Source: a candidate division KSB1 bacterium (lineage in GTDB: Bacteria; Zhuqueibacterota; Zhuqueibacteria; JANLFK01; Oleimicrobiaceae). From it: a DNA stretch of 64,000 nucleotides. Within the stretch, counting starts at the first letter, position 1; the number at the start of each line of letters is the position of its first letter. A program made the position numbers and the translations under genes. Below are positions 8,801 to 17,032 of this stretch, piece by piece. A model generated the notes under the pieces. The model saw nothing but the letters and a program-made list of their open reading frames with translations, made no database searches and was not told where the DNA came from. The stretch spans positions 192,370 through 256,369 of the forward strand of contig JANLFK010000004.1 in NCBI GenBank assembly GCA_024655945.1, in the 5' to 3' direction.

Positions 8801-11058
8801 GGTCGAGCTTGCGCAGGTACCTGTTTCTGGCCCTGAGCCTGTGGATGCTGGGCAGGGCACTTGGCGCCCAGCCCGCCCAACTCTTGGCGCGTGCTGATTC
8901 TCTACGCGTGAGGGGGGACCTGCAGGCAGCTCGCCAGCTCTATCAAAAGGTCCTGAAGGCGGACAGGTCCTCCTTAGGGGCGCGTGCCGGCCTGGGCAGG
9001 ATCGCCGTGGCCAATGAGGATTGGGGCGAGGCCAACGACCAGTTCGGCGCGATCTTGGAACGCAAGCCAGACGATTTGGAAGCCCATTACTACCGGGGCA
9101 TCTGCTACCGCGAGAGCGGCAAGTACAAAGCGCTGTTGCTGCGCAAGTTGGACTGGAACAAGGCTGAGAAGCATTTCAACGAGGTGCTGGCACGCGACTC
9201 CTCCTTCCAGGACGTGCTCTACCAGTACGCGGTGCTCTGTCGTTACCGCGAGCGCTACACGCAGGCCATCCAGGCGGCGCACGCGCAGCTGCGGCTACGG
9301 CCCGAGCTCGAGAGACCGCAAGTCGGTATCTTCCGCCTCTATCGCCATTTCATCACTCACACGAGGCTCGACAGCGCCCTGGCTTGGCTGGCGGAACAGC
9401 CGTGGGAGCATGCGCGCCACTCGCAGGCAGAAGCATGGCGCCGCGCCGGCAACTTGGCCGCGGCCGATTCTCTCCTGCGGGCTCTTCTGGAGCAACCCCT
9501 GACTATGCCTCGCCAGCCCGTCTATCTTTCCCTTGCGCGCGTCGCATACGAGCGGGGCAACGCGGCGGAAGGTGAGAAGCTTTTCTGGCGGGCCGTTGAC
9601 CAGATCAGCTCGCGCGTGGAGGCGGATCTCGTTTTTGAGGACGTGAAGTACGTGCTGAACGACCAGGAGTTGGAGTTCTATCGCTCCCTCGGATCTGCCG
9701 ATTCGCTCATCGCCTTCTTCCGTGCCATTTGGACGCAGCGCGACCCGACGCCGGCAGCGGAGACAAACTGCCGCCTCGCCGAGCACTATCGCCGTCTGCT
9801 CTATGCCGAGAAGAACTATGAGTACGATGGCTTCAGGACGCGCTTCAACAACCCGGACAAACTCAACCGCCTGCAGTTTTCCAAAGTGAGCAAGTTGAAC
9901 GAGGAGTACAACGACAAGGGGCTCATCTTCATCAGGCACGGCGAGCCCGACGAGCGGGCAACCACGCTGGGTCAGGATGTGGAGGCCAATGAGTCGTGGC
10001 TCTACTACCAGACGCCCTTCAACCCGCGCATGACCTTCCACTTCATGCTGGAGAACTCTCCCACTGCCTGGCGCCTGGCGCCGTACATCGACGACCCGCG
10101 CATGCTGGAGGACCGCCTGACGTGGGGCGGAGAGTACGCACGACTCTTGCGCGCCGACCAGCTGGAACGCCTGAACTTAGTGGAGCAGATGGCGCAGGAG
10201 AGTCAAAAGGTGGTCGCGGTGGCGCTGGCCACCGACCGGCACACCTGGGACAAGGCGATCCAGCCACTGGAGGTGCCCTTCATATTGGCCACCTTCCGAG
10301 GGGAAAAGGGGCTCACTGCTCTGGAGCTCTGCTTTGCCGTGCCGCTGCGGCCGTTGGCCCAGCGCGCCAAGCAGGACACGCGGCTCGTGCACGTGGAGCA
10401 TGGCGTGGCCCTGTTCGACCGCTCCCTCCGCCTAGTGGGCGAGGAGCGCCTCACCGCGGAAGTGGACCCGCACCGCAGTGGCGCGGCCTACATCGAGGCG
10501 CGGCGCTTCCTGCTGGCGGCAGGGACGTACAACGTCGGCTTCCACGTGCGCGTGCCCGAGCTGGATCTGCTGGGAGGCTTCAAGCTGCAACGTGCAGTGG
10601 AAGACTATGCGGCTCCCGGGTTGCATGTCAGCGACCTTGTCGTTGCAACACGCATCGCCCAGGCGACAAGGCCCTCCAATTTCGTGTGGAACGACCTGGA
10701 AATCGTCCCTAACCCCACTCAAACCTTCATGCGCCAGCAGCCGGTGTACGTCTATTTCGAGCTCTACGGCCTGCATCCGGACCAGGACGGGCGCACCGAC
10801 TATGTGCTGGAGTATCGGCTTGAGGCCGTCAAGCGCGGGAAGAAGGGAGTCGGCACGGCATTTGGCCTGCTCGGCAGCGGACAGAAGCCATCGTTGACCA
10901 TTCGCGCCGAGAGGAGTGGCACCTCCGAGTTTGCCTCGGAGTATGTGGCCATCGACGTCAGCAGTGTGGCCAGCGGCCAGTACACGTTGATGGTCAAAGT
11001 CAGCGACCGACACTCCGGGCAGGCCGCTGAACGAGCCGTCGGCCTGCGACTACTGTGA
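8797..11058 (+). CDS. TPR and GWxTD-domain secreted protein
   Basis: 753 aa. An N-terminal signal peptide (LFLALSLWMLGRALGAQ) is followed by tetratricopeptide-like repeats (residues ~25-330) and a GWxTD-type domain: WTQRDPTPAAETN aligns with the family's conserved W-x-x-RDPTP segment, and NDKGLIFIRHGEPDE with the GWxTDRG...GEPD core, although the name-giving GW is replaced. A beta-rich C-terminal half follows. The family is common in Acidobacteria and FCB bacteria and its biochemical role is not established. It overlaps the radical SAM gene by 4 bp. Confidence 0.8.
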   Translation: MRSSLRRYLFLALSLWMLGRALGAQPAQLLARADSLRVRGDLQAARQLYQKVLKADRSSLGARAGLGRIAVANEDWGEANDQFGAILERKPDDLEAHYYRGICYRESGKYKALLLRKLDWNKAEKHFNEVLARDSSFQDVLYQYAVLCRYRERYTQAIQAAHAQLRLRPELERPQVGIFRLYRHFITHTRLDSALAWLAEQPWEHARHSQAEAWRRAGNLAAADSLLRALLEQPLTMPRQPVYLSLARVAYERGNAAEGEKLFWRAVDQISSRVEADLVFEDVKYVLNDQELEFYRSLGSADSLIAFFRAIWTQRDPTPAAETNCRLAEHYRRLLYAEKNYEYDGFRTRFNNPDKLNRLQFSKVSKLNEEYNDKGLIFIRHGEPDERATTLGQDVEANESWLYYQTPFNPRMTFHFMLENSPTAWRLAPYIDDPRMLEDRLTWGGEYARLLRADQLERLNLVEQMAQESQKVVAVALATDRHTWDKAIQPLEVPFILATFRGEKGLTALELCFAVPLRPLAQRAKQDTRLVHVEHGVALFDRSLRLVGEERLTAEVDPHRSGAAYIEARRFLLAAGTYNVGFHVRVPELDLLGGFKLQRAVEDYAAPGLHVSDLVVATRIAQATRPSNFVWNDLEIVPNPTQTFMRQQPVYVYFELYGLHPDQDGRTDYVLEYRLEAVKRGKKGVGTAFGLLGSGQKPSLTIRAERSGTSEFASEYVAIDVSSVASGQYTLMVKVSDRHSGQAAERAVGLRLL

Positions 11059-11139
11059 GTCAAGCGACTGCCCATGCGCTGCACGAAGGTGCGGACGGAG
11101 AATTGTTCCGCTTTCGGCAGGGCGAGTTGACGAGCTGGC

Positions 11140-11817
11140 ATGAGCTGTCTTGAGAAAACGAACATGCGAAGGATTTCCGCCCTCATCGACGCGGAGGGTG
11201 TGCAGGAGTTGGTCCAGCTGCTGGACGCCTGGACCGGGCGCTGGCACCAGGAGTGCCCGAACATGCCCGCCAAGCCAGACGGGTTGCTCGAGCTGCTGCA
11301 GGCTCTGCATGTGTGCAATTTCTCCCTCTGGCATGAAGAAGACGAGGCGCGCCGTCCGGATGTGGCCGATGCGGTCATCGTCGCGCATAAGAGGGCCATT
11401 GACCACTGGAACCAGCGGAGGAATGACACCATCGAGCAGCTGGACGGCCACTTGCTTGCCGCGTTGCAACGACTGGGTGTTCGCCCCCATTCGGGTGCCA
11501 CGCAAAACTCAGAAACGCCGGGCAGCATCCTGGACCGGTTGTCCATCGCCTCGCTGAAGATCTATCACATGGCCGAACAGGCGCGCCGCGAGGACGCGGG
11601 TCCGGGACACCGTGCCGCCTGCGAGGGGCGCCGTGCGGTCCTGCAGGAACAGCGGGATGACCTGATTGTCTCCTTAGAACGCCTGCTCAAGGAGATCCTG
11701 GCCGGAGAGAAGAGACTCAAGCTCTATCGGCAGTTCAAGATGTACAACGACCCTGCGCTGAATCCGGCGCTCTACGGTGCCGGAAAAGGGAGCACGAAGG
11801 ACCCACAAAGCGAATGA
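11140..11817 (+). CDS. DUF4254 family protein
   Basis: 225 aa, largely helical. The segment NFSLWHEEDEARRPD matches the DUF4254 signature (N-x-x-LWHxED-x-AR). A second in-frame ATG lies at 11164. In some genomes the family sits near glycosyltransferase or envelope genes; its activity is unknown. Its stop overlaps the start of the next gene (ATGA at 11814), suggesting coupled translation. Confidence 0.72.
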   Translation: MSCLEKTNMRRISALIDAEGVQELVQLLDAWTGRWHQECPNMPAKPDGLLELLQALHVCNFSLWHEEDEARRPDVADAVIVAHKRAIDHWNQRRNDTIEQLDGHLLAALQRLGVRPHSGATQNSETPGSILDRLSIASLKIYHMAEQARREDAGPGHRAACEGRRAVLQEQRDDLIVSLERLLKEILAGEKRLKLYRQFKMYNDPALNPALYGAGKGSTKDPQSE

Positions 11818-13199
11818 GGGAGAAGCTGTACAGCTACCTGCGGGGGAGAGCTGGAGCTGTGCCCTCGGCCCAGTTGGTGAGGGACGTGCTGGGGATTGAA
11901 GGCGCCTCGCCGCAGATTGCAGAAAGGCTCATCGCTGCTGCCGTGGCAGGCGACACGCGCTTCGAGCACACCGCAGCCGGGTGGCAAGTGAAGGGGCGTG
12001 ACCTGCACCAGGTGCTCTTCCTGGCGGCCGTCGGGTCGCGCGAGACAAGTCAACTGGCGTTCACGGTCCTACATGGTCTCAGTGTAGCCGGGGGAGGGGT
12101 CATTGCATTCGCCGGGGCGCAGCGCCTGCCCAAGGTGAGTTGGCAGGGCAGCATTCCTGCGTGCGGCGGTGGGAAGGGCAGCTTAGCTGACCTTCTTCGG
12201 GCAGTGCAGGCGGGCTGCGTCGTGGAGTTCAAAGGAACAACAGCGTTTCGTTGGTTGAACAGCTTGAGCGTGCGCGCCGGCTTCGGGGAGTTGGAGTGCG
12301 ATGTCTTCTCCCTCCAGGGCCTCGCGCGTGGGGTATTGGAGCAGAAGGTGACTTCGGGAGAAAAACTTGCCGCCGTCCTCGGCTTGCCTTTGCGACTTGA
12401 AAACGGTCCTCTGTCCGTGAGCAGGCTCTTGGCGGAGGAGCTCACCGTGCTCCTGGAACATTGCTTGGAGAAAGGCATCTCCACCTTAGATGAGCTCGTG
12501 GAGCTTGCCGAGCCGCCTGTTCCGCCGGCGCATTGGTCCAGCCTCCGCTTTGGCCCTGAGTTTCTGCGGAGCCTGCCGCAGACGCCGGGTGTGTATCTCA
12601 TGCTCTCCAAGCTTGGCGAGGTCCTCTACGTGGGCAAAGCGCGCAATGTGCGCCAGCGGGTGCGCAGCTACTTCCAGGCCTCGCGCGCTGAAGAGGCAAA
12701 GACTGCCTTGTTGCGCCACCACTTGCACGACATACCCATCGTGGAGGTGGGCTCTGAGCTTGAGGCCTTACTGTTAGAACATCGTCTGATTGCGGAGCAC
12801 GATCCGCCAGTGAACCGGCAGTCGGAGGTGCATGCGCGGCCAGTTAGGGCGCGGGCGCGGGCCAACCGCATCCTGCTCCTTCCCTCCGTGGTGCCCGGGG
12901 CCGTGGAGCTGTTCTTCGCCACCCACGGCGGGGCGTTCGCGCAGTTGCGGGCACAATCCCCGCTGGCCGACGAGGAAGCGCGCGCCCTTTTGCACAGGCT
13001 CTACTTCTCTCCTGGCCAAAGGGCGCCAGGGGAATTGGAACAGCAGCTTGCCGAGATCCTTTTTAGCTGGTTGGAACGAAACCAGGACAGCGTGAGCTGG
13101 GTGGAAGTGGATGAGTCGCGCGATGCAGAGGACTGCCTGCGCCTCCTCAGGCTGCATGTGGACAACTTCATGCCGGGCACCAGGCAGATCTTCCGCTGA
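11814..13199 (+). CDS. Winged-helix / degenerate DnaQ-like / GIY-YIG fusion protein
   Basis: 461 aa. Residues ~1-60 resemble a winged helix. Residues ~64-235 follow the layout of a DnaQ (epsilon) exonuclease, ending in the family-like GISTLDELVEL, but the acidic residues of ExoI, ExoII and ExoIII are missing (FLAAVGS, EFKGTTAFRWL, LSVSRLLAEE), so nuclease activity there is unlikely. From ~257 comes an intact UvrC/Cho-type GIY-YIG domain (PGVYLM, LYVGKARNVRQRVRSYF, catalytic Glu in SELEALLLEHRLI). The C-terminus resembles the UvrC-like tail of DnaQ-GIY-YIG fusions of Bacteroidota and Actinobacteria. A role in DNA repair incision is likely (inference). Confidence 0.72.
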   Translation: MREKLYSYLRGRAGAVPSAQLVRDVLGIEGASPQIAERLIAAAVAGDTRFEHTAAGWQVKGRDLHQVLFLAAVGSRETSQLAFTVLHGLSVAGGGVIAFAGAQRLPKVSWQGSIPACGGGKGSLADLLRAVQAGCVVEFKGTTAFRWLNSLSVRAGFGELECDVFSLQGLARGVLEQKVTSGEKLAAVLGLPLRLENGPLSVSRLLAEELTVLLEHCLEKGISTLDELVELAEPPVPPAHWSSLRFGPEFLRSLPQTPGVYLMLSKLGEVLYVGKARNVRQRVRSYFQASRAEEAKTALLRHHLHDIPIVEVGSELEALLLEHRLIAEHDPPVNRQSEVHARPVRARARANRILLLPSVVPGAVELFFATHGGAFAQLRAQSPLADEEARALLHRLYFSPGQRAPGELEQQLAEILFSWLERNQDSVSWVEVDESRDAEDCLRLLRLHVDNFMPGTRQIFR

Positions 13200-13249
13200 A
13201 TCGGCCATGGCGCAAGGGAATTGTGCATGAGAATCGCGGGGAGTGCATC

Positions 13250-15808
13250 GTGAGGAAAGCGCTGCGCACCCGCGGAGGTATCCTCATTGCCGTCCTGTTG
13301 CTCTTGGGGGCAGCGGGAGATAGCAGGGCGCAGGTACCCAGCCCGGAGCAGTTTTTCGGCTTCCGCTTGGGCAGTGACCGCTGCCTTGTCGATTATGACC
13401 AGCTGGTGGCCTACTTTCGCTCCCTTGCTGAGGCATCGCCGCGTGTACGCCTGCATTTTGTGGGCCCCACGACCGAGGGCAATCCGTTTCTTGTAGTGGC
13501 GATCGGTTCCGAGGCTAACCTGCAGCGGCAAGGCTACCATCGTGAGGTGCAGGCCCAGCTTGCCGATGCGCGGCGCACGCCCCCGGTGCAAGCCTCGCGC
13601 CTTGTGCAAGAGGCCCGCGGCATCGTGAGCATCAACTGCAGCATCCATCCCACCGAGATCGGCGCCGCGCAGATGGCCCCAGAACTTGCTTATGAGCTGG
13701 CGACAGACGAATCCGCCGCCGCCCAGCTTGTGCGTGACGAAGTGATCCTGCTCTTGATTCCGGCGCACAACCCGGACGGCCTCAATATGGTCGTCCGCTG
13801 GTACCGCCAGCAGCTGGGGACGCCGTACGAGGGGAGCAGCCCGCCGTGGCTTTACCACCGCTACGCCGGGCACGACCTGAACCGCGACTGGTTCATGCTC
13901 ACTCAGGCGGAAACCGGCCTCACCGTGGACAGTGTGTACAATGCCTGGCTGCCACACGTGGTGCTGGACATGCATCAGATGGGCAGTTTTGGTGCGCGTC
14001 TCTTCCTCCCGCCCTACGTCGACCCCATTGACCCTAATGTCGACCCCGTGCTGCAGGCAGCGATGACCATGCTCGGCACCGAGGTGGCTCTGGAACTTAC
14101 CGCCCGAGGACTTGCCGGGGTAATCATGAATGCCAACTTTGATGCCTGGACACCGGCGCGTGCCTATCCAAACTACCATGGAGGCATTCGCTTCCTCTCC
14201 GAGGCCGCCGGTTGTCGGCTGGCGACACCGGTGACGATCCGCCCAGAAGAACTTGCCGCCCGTGGTCGCCAGGAGCTGCTCATGCGCCGGTGGAATATGC
14301 CCTTGCCGTGGACGGGCGGCAGGTGGACTTTGCGCCACATTGTGGACTATGACAAGGCGGTGGCCTGGGCGATCTTGCAGCAGGTGGCTCGCAATCGCGA
14401 GCAATGGGTGCGCAACGCCTACCTCGTCGCGCAGAACGCCCTCTGCCCCCGGGACGATGTCTCTGCCTTCCTGGTGCCGCCCCATCAGCACGACCGGGTG
14501 GCAGCCATCGAGATGCTGAAGATTCTGCGCCGTGGCTTGCTGAAGGTCTACCAGGCGGCCAAGCCCTTCCGTGTCGGGAGCCGCTCGTATGGGGCAGGCA
14601 CGTATGTGATCCCGCTGGCGCAGCCATTTGGCAGTTATGCACGCACGTTGTTGGAGCCCGCGCGCTACGAAGCGCCTCGCGTACACCCAGAGGCGCCACC
14701 TGCAGAACCGTACGACGTCACCGCTCACCAGCTTCCCCTGCTCATGGGCGTGACGACCGAGAAGGTTGTTGGCCCCTTGCCGTCAGACCTGGTGCTGCAA
14801 GAAGCCGCGCTCCTTCCGCAGGGGGGCATTGCCGGGCGCCGAACCGGTGCGGCTTACCTCTTGTCGCCTGCTGACGATCGTGCCTTCGCCATCGTGAACT
14901 TTGTGCTGGCACGAGGGGGACGAGTGCAATGGGCTAAGCGGCACTTCGAGGCGGCCGGGCGCCGATGGCCCGCGGGCACCTTCGTGCTGGAACACATGTC
15001 TTTCTGGCGGTCGGTGGACAGCTTAGCAACTGTCCTGGGAGTGGAGCTGCTCCCAGTCGAAGCCATTCCTTCGGCAGAGGCTTGGCCTCTCCACCAGCCG
15101 CGTGTGGGGATCTACCAGAGCTATGTGCCGGTAGCCGACGAAGGATGGCTCAGATGGGTCTTGGAGCGCGATGGCTTCGCCTACAAGGTCCTGCACGATG
15201 CCGATGTGCGGGCCGGAGACCTTGCGCAGGCGTTCGACGTCATAGTGCTGCCGAGCATGGGGGAGCGGGTTCTCTTGGAGGGGGCCAGCAAAGAGCAATA
15301 TCCGGCTGCGTACAGCGGCGGCCTCGGCCGTGCCGGTGTCGAGCAGCTTCGCGCGTTCGTCGAGCAAGGCGGAACGCTTGTCGCCTTTGGAGCTGCTTGC
15401 TCGCTGCCTTTGCGCCACTTCGCCCTGCCGCTGCGCAACGTGCTGGCCGGTGAGCAGGGGCGTGATTTTCGGTGCCCTGGCTCGCTCCTCCGCGTGCGCT
15501 GCGACACCCAGCATCCCCTTTGCTTTGGCATGCCTACCTCCGCGGCAATCTTCATGAGCGAGGCCATGGCCTTTTCCTGCGACACCGCTCAGGCGCCGAT
15601 TTCTTTCGCCTCGGACAGCTTGCTGCTGAGCGGCTGGCTGCAGGGCGAGAGGCTGATCGCTGGGCGCGCTGCGCTGGCCGAATGCCAGCTCGGCAGAGGC
15701 AGGGCCATTCTCTTCGGCTTCAGGCCCCACTTCCGCGCTTGGACGGTGGCGACCTTCAGAGTCTTGTTCAACACGCTGTATTGGGCTGCAGTCGAAAAGC
15801 GCCGGTGA
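13250..15808 (+). CDS. M14-family zinc carboxypeptidase, secreted
   Basis: 852 aa from GTG 13250 (GGGGAG 6 nt upstream); the longer in-frame GTG at 13223 would spoil the signal peptide ILIAVLLLLGAAGDSRAQ. The M14 domain (residues ~30-400) keeps the first zinc motif NCSIHPTEIG (His and Glu), the substrate Arg in DLNRDWF and the third ligand in VVLDMHQMG; FLSEAAG may hold the catalytic Glu. The C-terminal ~300 residues contain a segment like a class-I amidotransferase fold (DVIVLPS, FVEQGGTLVAFG), common in large secreted M14 peptidases. It probably degrades peptides outside the cytoplasm. Confidence 0.85.
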   Translation: MRKALRTRGGILIAVLLLLGAAGDSRAQVPSPEQFFGFRLGSDRCLVDYDQLVAYFRSLAEASPRVRLHFVGPTTEGNPFLVVAIGSEANLQRQGYHREVQAQLADARRTPPVQASRLVQEARGIVSINCSIHPTEIGAAQMAPELAYELATDESAAAQLVRDEVILLLIPAHNPDGLNMVVRWYRQQLGTPYEGSSPPWLYHRYAGHDLNRDWFMLTQAETGLTVDSVYNAWLPHVVLDMHQMGSFGARLFLPPYVDPIDPNVDPVLQAAMTMLGTEVALELTARGLAGVIMNANFDAWTPARAYPNYHGGIRFLSEAAGCRLATPVTIRPEELAARGRQELLMRRWNMPLPWTGGRWTLRHIVDYDKAVAWAILQQVARNREQWVRNAYLVAQNALCPRDDVSAFLVPPHQHDRVAAIEMLKILRRGLLKVYQAAKPFRVGSRSYGAGTYVIPLAQPFGSYARTLLEPARYEAPRVHPEAPPAEPYDVTAHQLPLLMGVTTEKVVGPLPSDLVLQEAALLPQGGIAGRRTGAAYLLSPADDRAFAIVNFVLARGGRVQWAKRHFEAAGRRWPAGTFVLEHMSFWRSVDSLATVLGVELLPVEAIPSAEAWPLHQPRVGIYQSYVPVADEGWLRWVLERDGFAYKVLHDADVRAGDLAQAFDVIVLPSMGERVLLEGASKEQYPAAYSGGLGRAGVEQLRAFVEQGGTLVAFGAACSLPLRHFALPLRNVLAGEQGRDFRCPGSLLRVRCDTQHPLCFGMPTSAAIFMSEAMAFSCDTAQAPISFASDSLLLSGWLQGERLIAGRAALAECQLGRGRAILFGFRPHFRAWTVATFRVLFNTLYWAAVEKRR

Positions 15809-15835
15809 CAGAGGCGCAGTATTGGCGAGGCTCCC

Positions 15836-16579
15836 ATGCCTAATGACCTGTTCCGGCCCCAGGTGAGCGCATATGTGGTGAACATTCGCCCCTGGCGGAT
15901 CGCCAGAGCGGTGCGCCAGTACCTGAAGACGTCTGACCGCTTCGCCACCCTTTTCGAGGGCTTTATCAGGGAACTCGGCGTGGCAGCCGAGGAGCTGGAG
16001 CGCGTCAGGGCCATGCTTCAGGAGGTCCACCACGACCTGACGCTTGTCTTCCGCCGCCCGGAAGATATCGCTGCCGGCAGGTTCCAGCAAGTGGGTAAAT
16101 TCACCCCGCAGGGGCCGGAGCTGCGTTTCCTGGTCAATGTGGAGCTGCTTTGGCACAAGATGAAGGTGGTGGAGGAGTACCGCTGCGGCGTCGGGTACTA
16201 CCACGACGACCAGGAAGGCAGGCAGACTATCCAGGAGACCCTTTCAACCAATCTGGTGAACATCAAGAGTCTGTTCGATGAGGGGCGGGAGCTTCTCCTC
16301 GAATTGATCGCATCGTATGCCGACGATGTGCCTCTGCTGGCATGGATAATCGAAGAGCCAGATGAGGTGGCTTTAGGCCTAGGGATGTCGGCAGAGAGGC
16401 TTTTGGCGCGCATCCTGGGCCCGGAAGGAGTAGCAGACGCCTATCGCAAGGTGGGCGAGTACTACTTGGAGAGCGGCTGGGGGGAACGAGCTGCACAGGT
16501 TCTTGCTGCCGGAGCTCGGCTTAAGGACGCAATGGCTAAGCCGGTCGCCCACGTTGAGCTCCGGCAGCACGAGAAATGA
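15836..16579 (+). CDS. Protein of unknown function
   Basis: 247 aa. I do not recognise a family. There is no signal peptide or membrane segment. It is mostly helical and rich in Glu and Arg, with possible coiled-coil stretches (AAEELERVRAMLQEVHHDL). A central part has clustered aromatics and Cys (EYRCGVGYYHDD). Coding is supported by codon use matching the neighbours, a GGCGAGG site before the ATG and tight packing between the peptidase and the STAS promoter. Probably cytoplasmic. Confidence 0.7.
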   Translation: MPNDLFRPQVSAYVVNIRPWRIARAVRQYLKTSDRFATLFEGFIRELGVAAEELERVRAMLQEVHHDLTLVFRRPEDIAAGRFQQVGKFTPQGPELRFLVNVELLWHKMKVVEEYRCGVGYYHDDQEGRQTIQETLSTNLVNIKSLFDEGRELLLELIASYADDVPLLAWIIEEPDEVALGLGMSAERLLARILGPEGVADAYRKVGEYYLESGWGERAAQVLAAGARLKDAMAKPVAHVELRQHEK

Positions 16580-16580
16580 G

Positions 16581-16609
16581 TTGCAATCTTGGGCGGAAAT
16601 TCGTAAATT
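16581..16609 (+). promoter_or_regulatory. Sigma70-type promoter for the STAS gene
   Basis: TTGCAA (16581-16586), a 17-nt spacer and TAAATT (16604-16609). It begins directly after the preceding stop codon and lies 40 bp before the STAS start codon. Confidence 0.6.
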
Positions 16610-16649
16610 GGAGCGGCTTTTGGGATGGACCAAGCACGCGGAGGAAGCT

Positions 16650-16991
16650 ATGGCGATCAAAGAGCAGTTGCAGGGAGACGTCGCAGTCCTTCAGGTCAAG
16701 GGTAATTTGATGGGGGGTCCTGAGACGGTTGAGGTCCACGAGAAGGTCAAGGAACTGGTGGGCAGGGGCATCAAGGGCGTGGTCCTCGACTTGTCCAAAG
16801 TGAAGTGGGTGAACAGCTCCGGTTTGGGTGCCATCATGGGCGCCATGACCACGTTGCGCAATGCACAGGGCGACATCCGCCTGGCGGGCGTCGCCGAAAA
16901 AGTGCAAAGCCTGCTCATGATTACCAAACTGGTCACCATCTTCGAGACATTCCCCACGGTCGAACGGGCGGTCGAAAGCTTCCGGAAGTAG
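16650..16991 (+). CDS. STAS-domain anti-sigma factor antagonist-like protein
   Basis: 113 aa from ATG 16650, with GGAGGAAG upstream. It is a single STAS domain of SpoIIAA/RsbV type. The segment WVNSSGLGAIMGA holds the Ser that kinases phosphorylate in this family. It would sequester an anti-sigma or partner kinase when unphosphorylated. No cognate kinase or phosphatase is in the window, so the pathway is open. It has its own promoter; the next gene starts 41 bp downstream. Confidence 0.88.
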   Translation: MAIKEQLQGDVAVLQVKGNLMGGPETVEVHEKVKELVGRGIKGVVLDLSKVKWVNSSGLGAIMGAMTTLRNAQGDIRLAGVAEKVQSLLMITKLVTIFETFPTVERAVESFRK

Positions 16992-17032
16992 GGGGTTCTC
17001 CGCCGGTGAGCAAGGAGGCGAAAGGAGCTGCC

